Of a stretch of DNA of 64,000 bases, positions 8,580-16,872 are shown one piece after another. The DNA comes from Deltaproteobacteria bacterium (GTDB lineage: Bacteria; Desulfobacterota; Desulfuromonadia; Geobacterales; Geobacteraceae), in the NCBI GenBank assembly GCA_009668975.1, contig SBEG01000001.1:62001-126000 (forward strand), given 5' to 3'. The position numbers were made by a program, and so were the translations under genes. The first letter of the stretch is position 1. Every line of letters starts with the position of its first letter. Below the pieces are notes generated by a model. It saw nothing but the letters and a program-made list of their open reading frames with translations, did not search any database and was not told the origin of the DNA.

Positions 8580-9423
8580 CAGTCGACTGTATCTCCAGGC
8601 TGAAGTTTTTGGAATCAACCAGTTTTTCTTCCAACTCCTCGACAATCTCCGCAAGAAGTGCTTCCGTCATGCCGAGTTTGTTCCAGGCGGCCGGCTGAAT
8701 GGCCGGAACAAACTGGTCACCGCTGAATCCAAAGCCGCTGGCTTTAATCAGCACGTCGGCAAAATGCACGACGGCAGTCTTGACCTGATGACAGGAGGCT
8801 GCCGCAACATTATGGTGACAGGTGATCGGCACCACCAGCTTTTCCGGCAGAAACCAGTTTTTACCAAGCCACCCGCCCACTTCGGCATGATCAGTGCCAA
8901 TTGTCTCGCCTTCCAATACGTAGAGAGGCCGTCCGCTTTGTGAGGCTTTCGCGAACAGTACATCGTATTCATCCTGGAGCTTGAGCCGAATGATAACCTT
9001 GCCGATATCATGGAGCAAAGCCGCTGTGGCAATTTCTTCACAATCAGGGAGATTCAGGTGCTTCGCTATGATATTGGCCGCAACGCCGGCACCAAGAGAG
9101 TGTTCCCAAAGCCCTAGGGCACTGTTTTCCATTATCTCGAAAATGGAAGAACTGAGCACGAGACTTTTCACCACGTCAACGCCAAGCAGTATCATTGCAT
9201 TGGAAATGGTCGCAACCCGATAAAAGCCGTAAGAAGGAGAGTTGGCCAGCCGCAGTATTCTGGCCGAGAGAATCTGGTCGGAGGAAACGAGCCGGGCCAT
9301 TTCCTGCAAGGAGGACTTTTCATTGTCCGCAAGAGCATTGAGCTTCGTCACGATGCCGGGAAGAGTCGGCAGAGTCCGGGTGTCCATGATGAAGTTTCTG
9401 ATTTCAGTCCTCAGTTCTTCCAA
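8563..9423 (-). CDS. HDOD domain signalling protein
   Basis: A 286-residue protein almost entirely made of an HDOD domain, a relative of HD phosphohydrolases that usually lacks full metal ligands and serves in signalling. DTRTLPTLPGIVTKLNAL and the RLANSPSYGF segment are typical; HDIGKVI is retained. I prefer the TTG at 9423, one base after the preceding stop and behind GGGAGAG. An ATG at 9465 would add 14 residues, overlap the preceding gene and lack a ribosome site. It lies between a 105-residue protein and a GGDEF protein; the three overlap or touch and likely form one signalling operon. Confidence 0.82.
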   Translation of the reverse strand: MEELRTEIRNFIMDTRTLPTLPGIVTKLNALADNEKSSLQEMARLVSSDQILSARILRLANSPSYGFYRVATISNAMILLGVDVVKSLVLSSSIFEIMENSALGLWEHSLGAGVAANIIAKHLNLPDCEEIATAALLHDIGKVIIRLKLQDEYDVLFAKASQSGRPLYVLEGETIGTDHAEVGGWLGKNWFLPEKLVVPITCHHNVAAASCHQVKTAVVHFADVLIKASGFGFSGDQFVPAIQPAAWNKLGMTEALLAEIVEELEEKLVDSKNFSLEIQSTDETKT

Positions 9424-9424
9424 T

Positions 9425-9742
9425 CTACTCTCCCATAGAACTGATAAGATACTTCCGGTAGACATTCTTCAAGCATGAGCTGTGAGGATCCTGTTCAACA
9501 TGGCTGAACCGATGATCCAATTCATGGAGTAATTCTTCAAGGGTCTTATCCCCGTCCATCCAGACCGGATGTCCCTGCACGGTCAGAGACTGGATCCCCA
9601 TATTCCGCAATCGTTCGAGAAGTGAGTCCGTAAGCTCCATGCCCTTTCCACAGATTGCCGGACCGGAAGGGTTTTCCGGGCGGACTAACTCCTTGGCAAG
9701 CAGCATGCCAGGTCTGGCAAGTGAAATGGGAATACGCTGCAT
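9425..9742 (-). CDS. Small protein of the HDOD/GGDEF operon
   Basis: A 105-residue protein of unknown function. The N-terminus contains SLARPGMLLAKELV, like the RPGMVLA segment found in front of bacterial HD-GYP and HDOD modules. The rest is helical and charged with no membrane segment. The ATG at 9742 follows GAGGTTGATC at proper spacing; an upstream start at 9769 is possible. It is the first gene of the three-gene unit and its stop is followed after one base by the preferred HDOD start. It may be a detached regulatory piece of the HDOD protein; that is inference. Confidence 0.65.
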   Translation of the reverse strand: MQRIPISLARPGMLLAKELVRPENPSGPAICGKGMELTDSLLERLRNMGIQSLTVQGHPVWMDGDKTLEELLHELDHRFSHVEQDPHSSCLKNVYRKYLISSMGE

Positions 9743-10063
9743 GATCAACCTCAAGGTGAAATAGGCCATTTTCTAAACGATGTTTTGTACTATGTTACCT
9801 GCCGCAAATCAACTTAAATTCGCCACATCTTTGCTATAGCGCGACACTATGAACAATTAGACAGAGGATACTATACGGTAAAATTAACTGGTTAAATAAT
9901 AGGTCAGGATTTCTCGCAACTAAAGTGCGTTTGCAGGGAACAAGTCATTAAGGAAGCGGACCGGCAAGTCGGTTTGGAATGGAACGAGGCAAGCTAATGG
10001 AACAGATGAGAAATAAAAACCCGGTGCACAGAGGTTATGCACCGGGTTCCTGTCTGCAAATTT
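9743..10063. other. Intergenic stretch upstream of the HDOD operon
   Basis: About 320 bases without a gene. The right end holds the terminator of the YtxH gene. The left part should hold the promoter of the HDOD operon, but I see no strong hexamer pair. Confidence 0.5.
10014..10048 (-). terminator. Terminator of the YtxH gene
   Basis: AACCCGGTGCA (10018-10028) pairs with TGCACCGGGTT (10038-10048) around nine bases. On the minus strand it is followed by a T-rich run. It lies 16 bases after the stop of the gene at 10064. Confidence 0.8.
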
Positions 10064-10309
10064 TCAGATCCAACAATCACCGCCTTCGTAGACGAAGGCA
10101 TCCGGTTTTGTTTTCGGACTGAGTTTAAATTTTGCCTCTCGGGCGCAAACTTTGAGTTTCTCAACAGCCTCTTCCTTGATATCTCCGATATTTTCACGAA
10201 TCTGACGACCCGTTTTCGGACTGAGAAGAAGCGTCACACCGGCAGCCAAAGCAGCACCGGCAACAAAAGCAGCAAGAGCGGTTGTTTCCGAATATTTTAG
10301 TTTTCCCAT
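10064..10309 (-). CDS. YtxH-like small membrane protein
   Basis: An 81-residue protein with one hydrophobic segment (ALAAFVAGAALAAGVTLLL) followed by SPKTGRQIRENI, the YtxH/gas-vesicle-like signature. The C-terminal part is amphipathic and charged. The ATG at 10309 follows CGAGGAAC. YtxH proteins are associated with envelope stress in several bacteria, but no molecular role is established. A longer relative lies at 59455-59802. Confidence 0.78.
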   Translation of the reverse strand: MGKLKYSETTALAAFVAGAALAAGVTLLLSPKTGRQIRENIGDIKEEAVEKLKVCAREAKFKLSPKTKPDAFVYEGGDCWI

Positions 10310-10593
10310 TTTCTGTTCCTCGCGAGCAAATAGTAATGGCACCGGCTTTGTACCGGGAATCACATCTGAGCAGGCCGGTGTGAATCCTGGCTTCTGCGAT
10401 TCTCGATCCTGAACGGATCAGTGAAATCGGAAAGAGCCGTCTGATTCACGTGATAATTCTGCAAAAAAGTGTCTTTTCTTATACTTACCACAGAACGCGA
10501 GAGATGAAAACCACTTGTAACGAAATTTACCAAAAAAAACATTTCTTACATCCCCTGATAGTGCTTATTCAGGATTGCATTCAAAATGGCACT

Positions 10594-10644
10594 GTAGAGA
10601 CGTGCCGGTGGCACGTCTTAGACGCCCCACCGGGGCGTCTCTAC
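10594..10644. repeat. Double-hairpin dispersed-type palindrome
   Basis: Two adjacent hairpins, AGACGTGCC/GGCACGTCT (10598-10618) and AGACGCCCC/GGGGCGTCT (10620-10640), are enclosed by an outer pair GTAGAGAC/GTCTCTAC (10594-10601 with 10637-10644). This GTAGAGACG...CGTCTCTAC style resembles short palindromic repeats scattered in many bacterial genomes. It lies in the 368-base gap between the YtxH gene and cydB and may also end cydAB transcription. Confidence 0.7.
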
Positions 10645-10677
10645 GGAATATGAATGTCAATTGAATGAGAAATGGAA

Positions 10678-11706
10678 TTAATAGGAATGTTCATCCTCCA
10701 AGACATCCTGAGAAGTGACTTTCGCCCGAAAAACTCGATAGACCCAGATTTTATAGGCAATAACAATTGGAACAAATATCAGTGCAACTGCGGTCATGAT
10801 CTTCAGCGTGTACTGACTGGATGATGAATTGTAAATGGTAAGACTTGCAGCCGGATCTAGTGATGAAGGAATCAAATTGGGAAACAGGCCGATGATCCCG
10901 GTTGCCACTACCAGAAGAATTGTCAAACAGGACGCCGCAAATGCCGTAAGTAGCTTACCCTTCGCCGTATTGATCCGAATCGCCAGAAGTGAAGCAACCG
11001 CAAGAAGCGGAACGGCCAGCAGGAGCGGAACTCTCAGGTAATTGTCGTAGAGCCTGGTCGCCGGATACACGGCAATCAGAAACACGGCGGCAACAACCAG
11101 CAGTACCGGCCACAAACGGTTGGCGGTCGCCAGAGCGCGGGCACTCAGGTCACCTTCGGTTTTAACGGTCAGGTACAGAGCGCCATGAACCATGAACAGC
11201 AGAACGAAGAGTACTCCGGTGAGCAATCCAAAGGGATTGAGCAGTGAAAAAAAAGTACCGTGGTAACCGGCGGCATCCATCGGCAGTCCCTGGAAGATAT
11301 TGCCGAAGGCCACCCCGAACAGCAACGCCGGAAGAAAACTGGCGACCACGATGGTTGTGTCCCAGACCCCTTTCAAACTGTCGCTCTCCATTTTGCCGCG
11401 TAACTCGAAGCATACCCCTCGCACGATAAGTGAAAAGAGCAGCAACAGCAATGCGGTGTACAGGTAACTGAACATCAGGGCATAGGTGGTGGGAAAGGCC
11501 GCGAAGGTCGCACCACCCGCGGTTATCAGCCACACCTCGTTGCCGTCCCAGACCGGTCCAAAGGTATTGATGATAACGCGACGATCAGTATCGTTCTTGC
11601 CGAGGAAGCGATGAAGCATTCCGGCGCCGAGCACAAAACCATCCAGCATGAAATAGACTGCCCAGAGGACTCCCCACAGTACGAACCAAGTAATCTGAAA
11701 ATCCAT
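10678..11706 (-). CDS. cydB: Cytochrome bd quinol oxidase subunit II
   Basis: A 342-residue membrane protein with eight or nine hydrophobic helices. The N-terminus WFVLWGVLWAVYFMLDGFVLGAGML and DRRVIINTFGPVWDGNEVWLI are hallmark CydB sequence. With CydA it forms the bd oxidase that reduces O2 with quinol electrons at low oxygen. Its ATG is one base after the cydA stop and its ribosome site AAGGAGG lies inside the last cydA codons. In an anaerobe-like genome it most likely serves oxygen tolerance. Confidence 0.95.
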   Translation of the reverse strand: MDFQITWFVLWGVLWAVYFMLDGFVLGAGMLHRFLGKNDTDRRVIINTFGPVWDGNEVWLITAGGATFAAFPTTYALMFSYLYTALLLLLFSLIVRGVCFELRGKMESDSLKGVWDTTIVVASFLPALLFGVAFGNIFQGLPMDAAGYHGTFFSLLNPFGLLTGVLFVLLFMVHGALYLTVKTEGDLSARALATANRLWPVLLVVAAVFLIAVYPATRLYDNYLRVPLLLAVPLLAVASLLAIRINTAKGKLLTAFAASCLTILLVVATGIIGLFPNLIPSSLDPAASLTIYNSSSSQYTLKIMTAVALIFVPIVIAYKIWVYRVFRAKVTSQDVLEDEHSY

Positions 11707-11707
11707 T

Positions 11708-13057
11708 TCAAGCCTCCTTATGCGCAGATGGGGTCAGGGAAGAAAGATCTCCGTCAGGGCCCTTCCTGGCATACTTTACCAGCAAATAGATATCGACGAA
11801 GCCAAGAAATCCATAAAGCAGGGTAAATCCGATCACAGAACCGGTTACCTGAGCAACACTGATGGAAGTCGAAACGGCATCCGAAGTCCGCAACACTCCG
11901 TAGACAATCCAGGGCTGCCTGCCAATCTCGGCGACAAGCCAGCCGAACTGATTGGCAAGATAGGGGATCGGGATGGAATAGAGCAGTATCCGCAACAATA
12001 ACGTGTTTTTCTCGATAGTTCCCCGCCAGGAGACAAATACCGCCAGAATGGCCAGTAACGTCATATAAAACCCCATACCGACCATGGCCCGGAAGCTGAG
12101 AAAAACCGGCAGCACCGGAGGACGATCTTCTTTGGGAAAATCTTTTAATCCTCTCACTACCGCATTGGGATTGTGAAAAGCCAGGTAACTGACCAGCTTC
12201 GGGATCGTTCCCGTTTCAACGATATTACATTCATTTTTTGCACTGGGAAAAGTTATCAGATTCAAACCGGCACATGCCTGGGTCTCCCAAATTGATTCCA
12301 TGGCAGCAAACTTGACCGGCTGCGCTTCGGCGACTACCACCGCACTGTAATCTCCCGACAGAATGACGAGAAAGATGGAAAGCAGCGAAAACACAGCACC
12401 CACACGAAATGAGGTTTTAAAGAACTCGGGCTGGTTTTTTCTAAGAAGATGCCAAGCCGAAATACCCAGCACAAAAAAGCCTGCCACCACATACCCTGAA
12501 ACCGCGGTATGTGCAAATTTAAAGAGGCCGTAGGGATTCGTCAACATGGCCGCAAAATCAACCATCTCAGCGCGGCCGTTTCGAAGAACATAGCCTACCG
12601 GGCGCTGCATCCAGCCATTGGCGAGCAGGATCCAGAGCGCCGAAAGATTAGAGGCGAATGCCACGATACAGATGCAAAGGGCATGTACTTTCTTTGAGAC
12701 CTTGTTCCAGCCGAAAATCCAGACGCCGATAAAAACCGATTCCAGGAAAAAGGCCACGGTCGCTTCAATGGCCAACGGCGCTCCGAAGATATCGCCCACA
12801 TAGCGAGAGTACTCAGCCCAATTCATACCGAATTGGAACTCCATGGTAATGCCGGTTACGACACCGAGGGCAAAGTTGATGAGAAACAGCTTACCCCAAA
12901 ACTTCGTCATTGCCAGATAGAGTTCGTTTCCGGTTCTCACATAACGGACCTCCATGAATGCTACCAGGACGGAAAGCCCGAGTGTAAGTGGCACGAAAAT
13001 GAAATGAAACATACCGGTCAGGGCAAACTGCAGCCTGCTCAACTCCACCACATCCAT
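11708..13057 (-). CDS. cydA: Cytochrome bd quinol oxidase subunit I
   Basis: A 449-residue subunit carrying the haems. H18 (FALTGMFHF) fits the haem-d/b595 side ligand and FKFAHTAVSGYV carries the b558 histidine. The quinol loop motif GDYSAVVVAEAQPVKFAAME keeps the lysine and glutamate used for quinol binding. GRQPW is present near residue 385. The loop is short, as in the short Q-loop class. Ribosome site AAGGAGGATATTGT precedes the ATG. It follows the Rrf2 gene by about 100 bases and is probably transcribed from the same promoter. Confidence 0.96.
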   Translation of the reverse strand: MDVVELSRLQFALTGMFHFIFVPLTLGLSVLVAFMEVRYVRTGNELYLAMTKFWGKLFLINFALGVVTGITMEFQFGMNWAEYSRYVGDIFGAPLAIEATVAFFLESVFIGVWIFGWNKVSKKVHALCICIVAFASNLSALWILLANGWMQRPVGYVLRNGRAEMVDFAAMLTNPYGLFKFAHTAVSGYVVAGFFVLGISAWHLLRKNQPEFFKTSFRVGAVFSLLSIFLVILSGDYSAVVVAEAQPVKFAAMESIWETQACAGLNLITFPSAKNECNIVETGTIPKLVSYLAFHNPNAVVRGLKDFPKEDRPPVLPVFLSFRAMVGMGFYMTLLAILAVFVSWRGTIEKNTLLLRILLYSIPIPYLANQFGWLVAEIGRQPWIVYGVLRTSDAVSTSISVAQVTGSVIGFTLLYGFLGFVDIYLLVKYARKGPDGDLSSLTPSAHKEA

Positions 13058-13161
13058 ACAATATCCTCCTTTTCCGATGCTCCGGTTATTTACTGAGTCC
13101 CATAATTACTACCGGTTCCACAAAATAAATCGGTGTTCATGGCAACCAGTATAACAATGGC

Positions 13162-13566
13162 TTACTCACGGGCAAGCTCTTCGATGGTAATTCCGTCCAG
13201 AATAGCCACCGTTTGAGTACGGACCCGTTCCCAAACGGGGTGGACCCGGCACGAGCCATCCCGGTCGCAGGCGCCCGCCCCGATCAGGCAGCGATTCGGC
13301 ATAATTGGGCCGTCAACTGCCTCCACTACCTCGCGCAAGGTAATGAGCTCCGCTGGCCTGGAAAGCATAAATCCGCCACCGGTTCCCCGCGAGGAACTAA
13401 CGAGCCCCACTTTGACAAAATGCTGGAGAATTTTTGCCAGGAAGGTTTTCGGAACATCGCATGCCGCGGCGATATCTCCAACCAGGGAGACCTTCCCTTG
13501 TGGTTGCCGGGCCAGATAGAGTATGCCCCTGATTGCGTATTCACCCTTGCGGGTCAGTTCCATCAT
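13162..13566 (-). CDS. Rrf2-family regulator with three cysteines
   Basis: A 134-residue winged-helix repressor of the IscR/NsrR group. The DNA-binding part is residues 1-75, with recognition around SSSRGTGGGFMLSR. C93, C100 and C106 (spacing C-x6-C-x5-C) form the site where relatives hold an iron-sulfur cluster that senses NO, oxygen or cluster status. It lies directly upstream of cydAB on the same strand and behind a TTGACA/TATAAA promoter, so control of cydAB and of itself is a sound inference. ATG ATG at 13566/13563 leaves a one-residue doubt at the start. Confidence 0.9.
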   Translation of the reverse strand: MMELTRKGEYAIRGILYLARQPQGKVSLVGDIAAACDVPKTFLAKILQHFVKVGLVSSSRGTGGGFMLSRPAELITLREVVEAVDGPIMPNRCLIGAGACDRDGSCRVHPVWERVRTQTVAILDGITIEELARE

Positions 13567-13595
13567 AAACGCACCTTTTGGATCTTTTTTGTCCT

Positions 13596-13624
13596 TTTAT
13601 AACGTAAGGTTCCAGTCCTGTCAA
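13596..13624 (-). promoter_or_regulatory. Promoter of rrf2-cydAB
   Basis: On the minus strand TTGACA (13619-13624), a 17-base spacer and TATAAA (13596-13601). The -35 region is enclosed in a dyad with GGTT/AACC outer arms, a possible operator for the Rrf2 protein. The ATG is 30 bases downstream of the -10 element. Confidence 0.75.
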
Positions 13625-13648
13625 CCGCTATTTGGAGTATTTTTTAGA

Positions 13649-13700
13649 GAAAATTTCAGCTCCGCCAGACCCGCGCAGGCACATGCGGAGCTGAATTTTC
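13649..13700 (-). terminator. Long stem-loop after dxs
   Basis: A 16-17 base inverted repeat (13649-13665 with 13685-13700) around a 19-base GC-rich loop, whose 3' arm ends in TTTTC on the minus strand. It lies 36 bases past the dxs stop and just upstream of the rrf2 promoter, insulating the two units. Confidence 0.65.
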
Positions 13701-13736
13701 TTCCCGTAGTCGCGGATACCGGCAGTGGCATCCCAC

Positions 13737-15611
13737 TCAGTAGCCCATAAACTCCTTTATTTTCAGAAGGATACCATCAGTATCCAGGCAATACATAGCG
13801 CGAAGTTCTGCCTGCTCACCCTGTTCAATGTAGTGGTCGGGGAAACCGAGTCTTCTCACCCTCACCTCTTCAAGGCCCTCCTCTGCGAGGAGCTCCAGAA
13901 CAGCCGTACCGAAACCTCCCTCAAGGACGTTCTCTTCAACGGTTATGATCACTCCGGTCCGCCGGGCAAGATCAAGAATACAGTCGTGGTCCAGCGGCTT
14001 CACAAACCGTGCATTCATGACGGAAAACGATAACCCCTCCGCTGCCAGTCTTTCGGCTGCCAGCAGGGATGGGTTGACCATCGTTCCCAGCGCAAGAATT
14101 GCCCCCTGCTCGCCTTCCCGTAGTATTTCGCCACGACCGATCTCCAAGGGGAAAAGCGACTGGTCCAGAGGTACGCCAAGACCAGTGCCGCGAGGGTAGC
14201 GCACGCTTATGGGGCCGTCATGCTGAATTGCTGTTGCGAGCATATGCCGCAGTTCGTTTTCATCCTTAGGCGCCATTACTACCATGTTGGGGAAAGTGCG
14301 CAGATAGGAGAGATCGAAAAGCCCGTGATGGGTCGGACCGTCGTTACCGACCACTCCGGCCCGGTCAATGGCAAAGGTTACCGGTAGGTTTTGCAGACAG
14401 ACATCAAATACCTCGTCATAGGCACGCTGGAGGAACGTCGAGTAGATGGCAAAAACCGGCCGGAAACCTTCTGCCGCAAGGCCGGCGGCAAAAGTCACGG
14501 CATGCTGCTCCGAAATACCCACGTCAAAAAATCTCGCGGGGAATTCGCGGGCAAAACCGGAAAGTCCTGTCCCTTCAGGCATGGCCGCGGTGATGGCAAT
14601 GATTTTCTCATCTTCACCGGCAATCTGCTGCAGCGTCTCGCCAAACAGTGCAGTATACGATGAAGTCCCGCCCTTCGAAGAGCGTGCTCTGCCGGTTTCC
14701 AGATCGAACGGCCCGATACCGTGAAAGAGCGATGGATTTTCCTCGGCAGGGAGATAGCCCTTGCCCTTCTTGGTCAGCACGTGGATCAGTACGGCATTAT
14801 CAAAGCGCTTTACGTTCTTCAGGGTACTGATCAAACGCTCAAGATTATGGCCATCAATCGGCCCGATGTACTCGAAACCGAAGGCCTGGAAGAGCATGTT
14901 GGGCGTAAAGAGCCCTTTGAGCGACTCTTCGGCCTTGCGTGCCACGTGGAGAACGCTTTGACCGACACCATCCAGACCTTCGAGGAAACCTTGCAGATCT
15001 TTTTTGATGCGATGCACGAAATCATTGGTCATGGTACGGCTCATAAAATTCGAGAGCGCCCCGACATTTTCGGCTATGGACATTTCATTATCATTAAGAA
15101 TAACGATCAAGTCCTTATTCAAATGACCGGCATGATTTAGCCCCTCATAGGCGAGGCCTCCTGTCATTGAACCATCACCGATCACCGCAATGACCTTGTT
15201 GTTCTCGTGTTTCAAATCGCGAGCCGCGGCAAAACCGAGGGCTGCGGAGATGGACGTGGACGAATGTCCCGCATCAAAGGCATCATGGGGAGACTCGGCT
15301 CGTTTCGGGAAGCCGCTCATACCACCAAGTTTGCGAAGTGTCGGAAAGTTGTCACGTCGTCCGGTGAGCAGTTTATGGGCATAGGCCTGGTGACCCACGT
15401 CCCAGAGAATCTTGTCCGTAGGCGTAGAAAACACCCGGTGCAGGGCAATCGTCAACTCCACGACACCAAGACTGGGCGCAAGATGCCCGCCGTTTGCGGC
15501 AGAGACCTTGATAATTGTTTCCCGGAGTTCTTCCGCAAGTATTGCAAGGTCCTCTAGGGACAGCGCTTTCAAATCATCCGGGGAATTGACGGAAGAGAGT
15601 ATCTCTGTCAT
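13737..15611 (-). CDS. dxs: 1-deoxy-D-xylulose-5-phosphate synthase
   Basis: A 624-residue thiamine-diphosphate enzyme that condenses pyruvate and glyceraldehyde-3-phosphate, the first step of the MEP isoprenoid pathway. ThDP/Mg site: [18 protein letters not shown] with ILNDNEMSI. The pyrimidine domain has [16 protein letters not shown]-terminal [12 protein letters not shown] and [16 protein letters not shown] are typical. Its ATG shares one base with the ispA stop (TGATG), so translation is coupled to the prenyltransferase that uses the pathway products. Confidence 0.97.
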   Translation of the reverse strand: MTEILSSVNSPDDLKALSLEDLAILAEELRETIIKVSAANGGHLAPSLGVVELTIALHRVFSTPTDKILWDVGHQAYAHKLLTGRRDNFPTLRKLGGMSGFPKRAESPHDAFDAGHSSTSISAALGFAAARDLKHENNKVIAVIGDGSMTGGLAYEGLNHAGHLNKDLIVILNDNEMSIAENVGALSNFMSRTMTNDFVHRIKKDLQGFLEGLDGVGQSVLHVARKAEESLKGLFTPNMLFQAFGFEYIGPIDGHNLERLISTLKNVKRFDNAVLIHVLTKKGKGYLPAEENPSLFHGIGPFDLETGRARSSKGGTSSYTALFGETLQQIAGEDEKIIAITAAMPEGTGLSGFAREFPARFFDVGISEQHAVTFAAGLAAEGFRPVFAIYSTFLQRAYDEVFDVCLQNLPVTFAIDRAGVVGNDGPTHHGLFDLSYLRTFPNMVVMAPKDENELRHMLATAIQHDGPISVRYPRGTGLGVPLDQSLFPLEIGRGEILREGEQGAILALGTMVNPSLLAAERLAAEGLSFSVMNARFVKPLDHDCILDLARRTGVIITVEENVLEGGFGTAVLELLAEEGLEEVRVRRLGFPDHYIEQGEQAELRAMYCLDTDGILLKIKEFMGY

Positions 15612-16504
15612 CAGGATTTCCGTTTCACGATATAGTTGGCAATTTCCCGGAGTGGTTGAGCTTTTTCGTCAAAGCAGGACAAGGCTTCAATGGCTGCATC
15701 CACCAGTTCTTCAGCCCGCCGCTTTGATTCCGCAAGTCCCAGGACGGCCGGATAGGTTGCCTTTCCTCTCGCCTGGTCACTGCCGGCATCTTTCCCGATT
15801 TGTTCCGTGGTGCCCTCGATATCCAGGATGTCATCGGCAATCTGGAAGGCAAGGCCGATGGCCTCCGCATAACGGGTAATTGCATTGAGCTTCTCGCCCT
15901 CGGCACCACCGATCAGGGCGCCGCTCCTCACGGATGCCTTGATCAAGGCGCCGGTCTTGTGGGTGTGAATATAGAGAACGGTTGCCAGATCAATCTCCGG
16001 TTTCCCTTCACTTTCCATGTCCACCACCTGTCCGCCGATCATCCCCCGGGAACCTGCGCAGACCGCAATCTCATGGAGAACCTGGCACTGAATTCCAGGA
16101 TCAAGATCCCCGGAACAACAGGGATGACTCAACAGGATAAAAGCTTCGGTGAGAAGCGCATCACCGGCGAGTATCGCCGTTGCCTCACCAAAAACTTTAT
16201 GATTCGTCGGATTTCCGCGGCGAAAATCGTCATCATCCATCGCCGGCAGATCATCATGGATCAACGAATAGGTGTGAATCATCTCCATGGCACAGGCAGC
16301 AGCCATCGCCTTCTTCAGATCACCACCAACCGCCTCGCAGGCAGCAAGAACCAGGATCGGGCGAACCCGTTTGCCACCGGCGAACATCGAATAGCGCATG
16401 GCGGAATGAATTGACGATGGCAACTCATCCTTTTGCGGAAGATATTTTTCTAGTGATTCGTCAACCATTTTCTGCATTTTCTTCAAGTAACTCTTTAAGT
16501 CCAT
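15611..16504 (-). CDS. ispA: Polyprenyl (farnesyl/geranylgeranyl) diphosphate synthase
   Basis: A 297-residue all-helical prenyltransferase that condenses IPP with allylic diphosphates. First aspartate-rich motif: [16 protein letters not shown]; second: [12 protein letters not shown]. The extra residues before the first DDxxD motif place it with bacterial type farnesyl/geranylgeranyl synthases. I start at ATG 16504 ([11 protein letters not shown]), which fits relatives; ATG 16543, overlapping xseB by 14 bases, is an alternative. Operon order xseA, xseB, ispA, dxs is the common arrangement. Confidence 0.92.
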   Translation of the reverse strand: MDLKSYLKKMQKMVDESLEKYLPQKDELPSSIHSAMRYSMFAGGKRVRPILVLAACEAVGGDLKKAMAAACAMEMIHTYSLIHDDLPAMDDDDFRRGNPTNHKVFGEATAILAGDALLTEAFILLSHPCCSGDLDPGIQCQVLHEIAVCAGSRGMIGGQVVDMESEGKPEIDLATVLYIHTHKTGALIKASVRSGALIGGAEGEKLNAITRYAEAIGLAFQIADDILDIEGTTEQIGKDAGSDQARGKATYPAVLGLAESKRRAEELVDAAIEALSCFDEKAQPLREIANYIVKRKS

Positions 16505-16529
16505 GTCATGTCTCGATTCGAGTTGATTT

Positions 16530-16763
16530 TTACTGTTCGTCATCCAGGGAAAATTCCCTTTTCACAAAAGCGCCGTCTTTCTGTTTGAGGAGGAGTTCCA
16601 CCTTCCGTTCTGCTTCATCAAGTTTCTTGACACAGAAATTGGCGGAACGGACCCCCTCTTCGAAAACCTTCAGCGATTCCTCAAGCGTGAGGTCACCACT
16701 TTCCAGTTTACGCACCGCATCTTCAAGTTTTTTCAGGACAGTTTCAAATTTTTCCGCCGCCAT
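16530..16763 (-). CDS. xseB: Exodeoxyribonuclease VII small subunit
   Basis: A 77-residue helical protein with the family core FETVLKKLEDAVRKLESGDLTLEESLKVFEEG. Several copies bind one XseA to form exonuclease VII, which degrades single-stranded DNA to short oligonucleotides. It follows xseA after 109 bases, preceded by GGAGGGAATTACCGGT. Confidence 0.93.
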   Translation of the reverse strand: MAAEKFETVLKKLEDAVRKLESGDLTLEESLKVFEEGVRSANFCVKKLDEAERKVELLLKQKDGAFVKREFSLDDEQ

Positions 16764-16872
16764 ACCGGTAATTCCCTCCTGAAAGCGATTTGTGCATTAT
16801 ACGGAATCCTTCCGGCCAGTCAAGAAAGACGGTGGAGGATTGAGAATTTTGGATTTTGGTTTTGGCAGGGGC

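Noticed and set aside
9424..9465. ATG at 9465 as the HDOD start
   Set aside because: It has no ribosome site and overlaps the preceding gene by 41 bases; the TTG at 9423 behind GGGAGAG fits better, though not proven.
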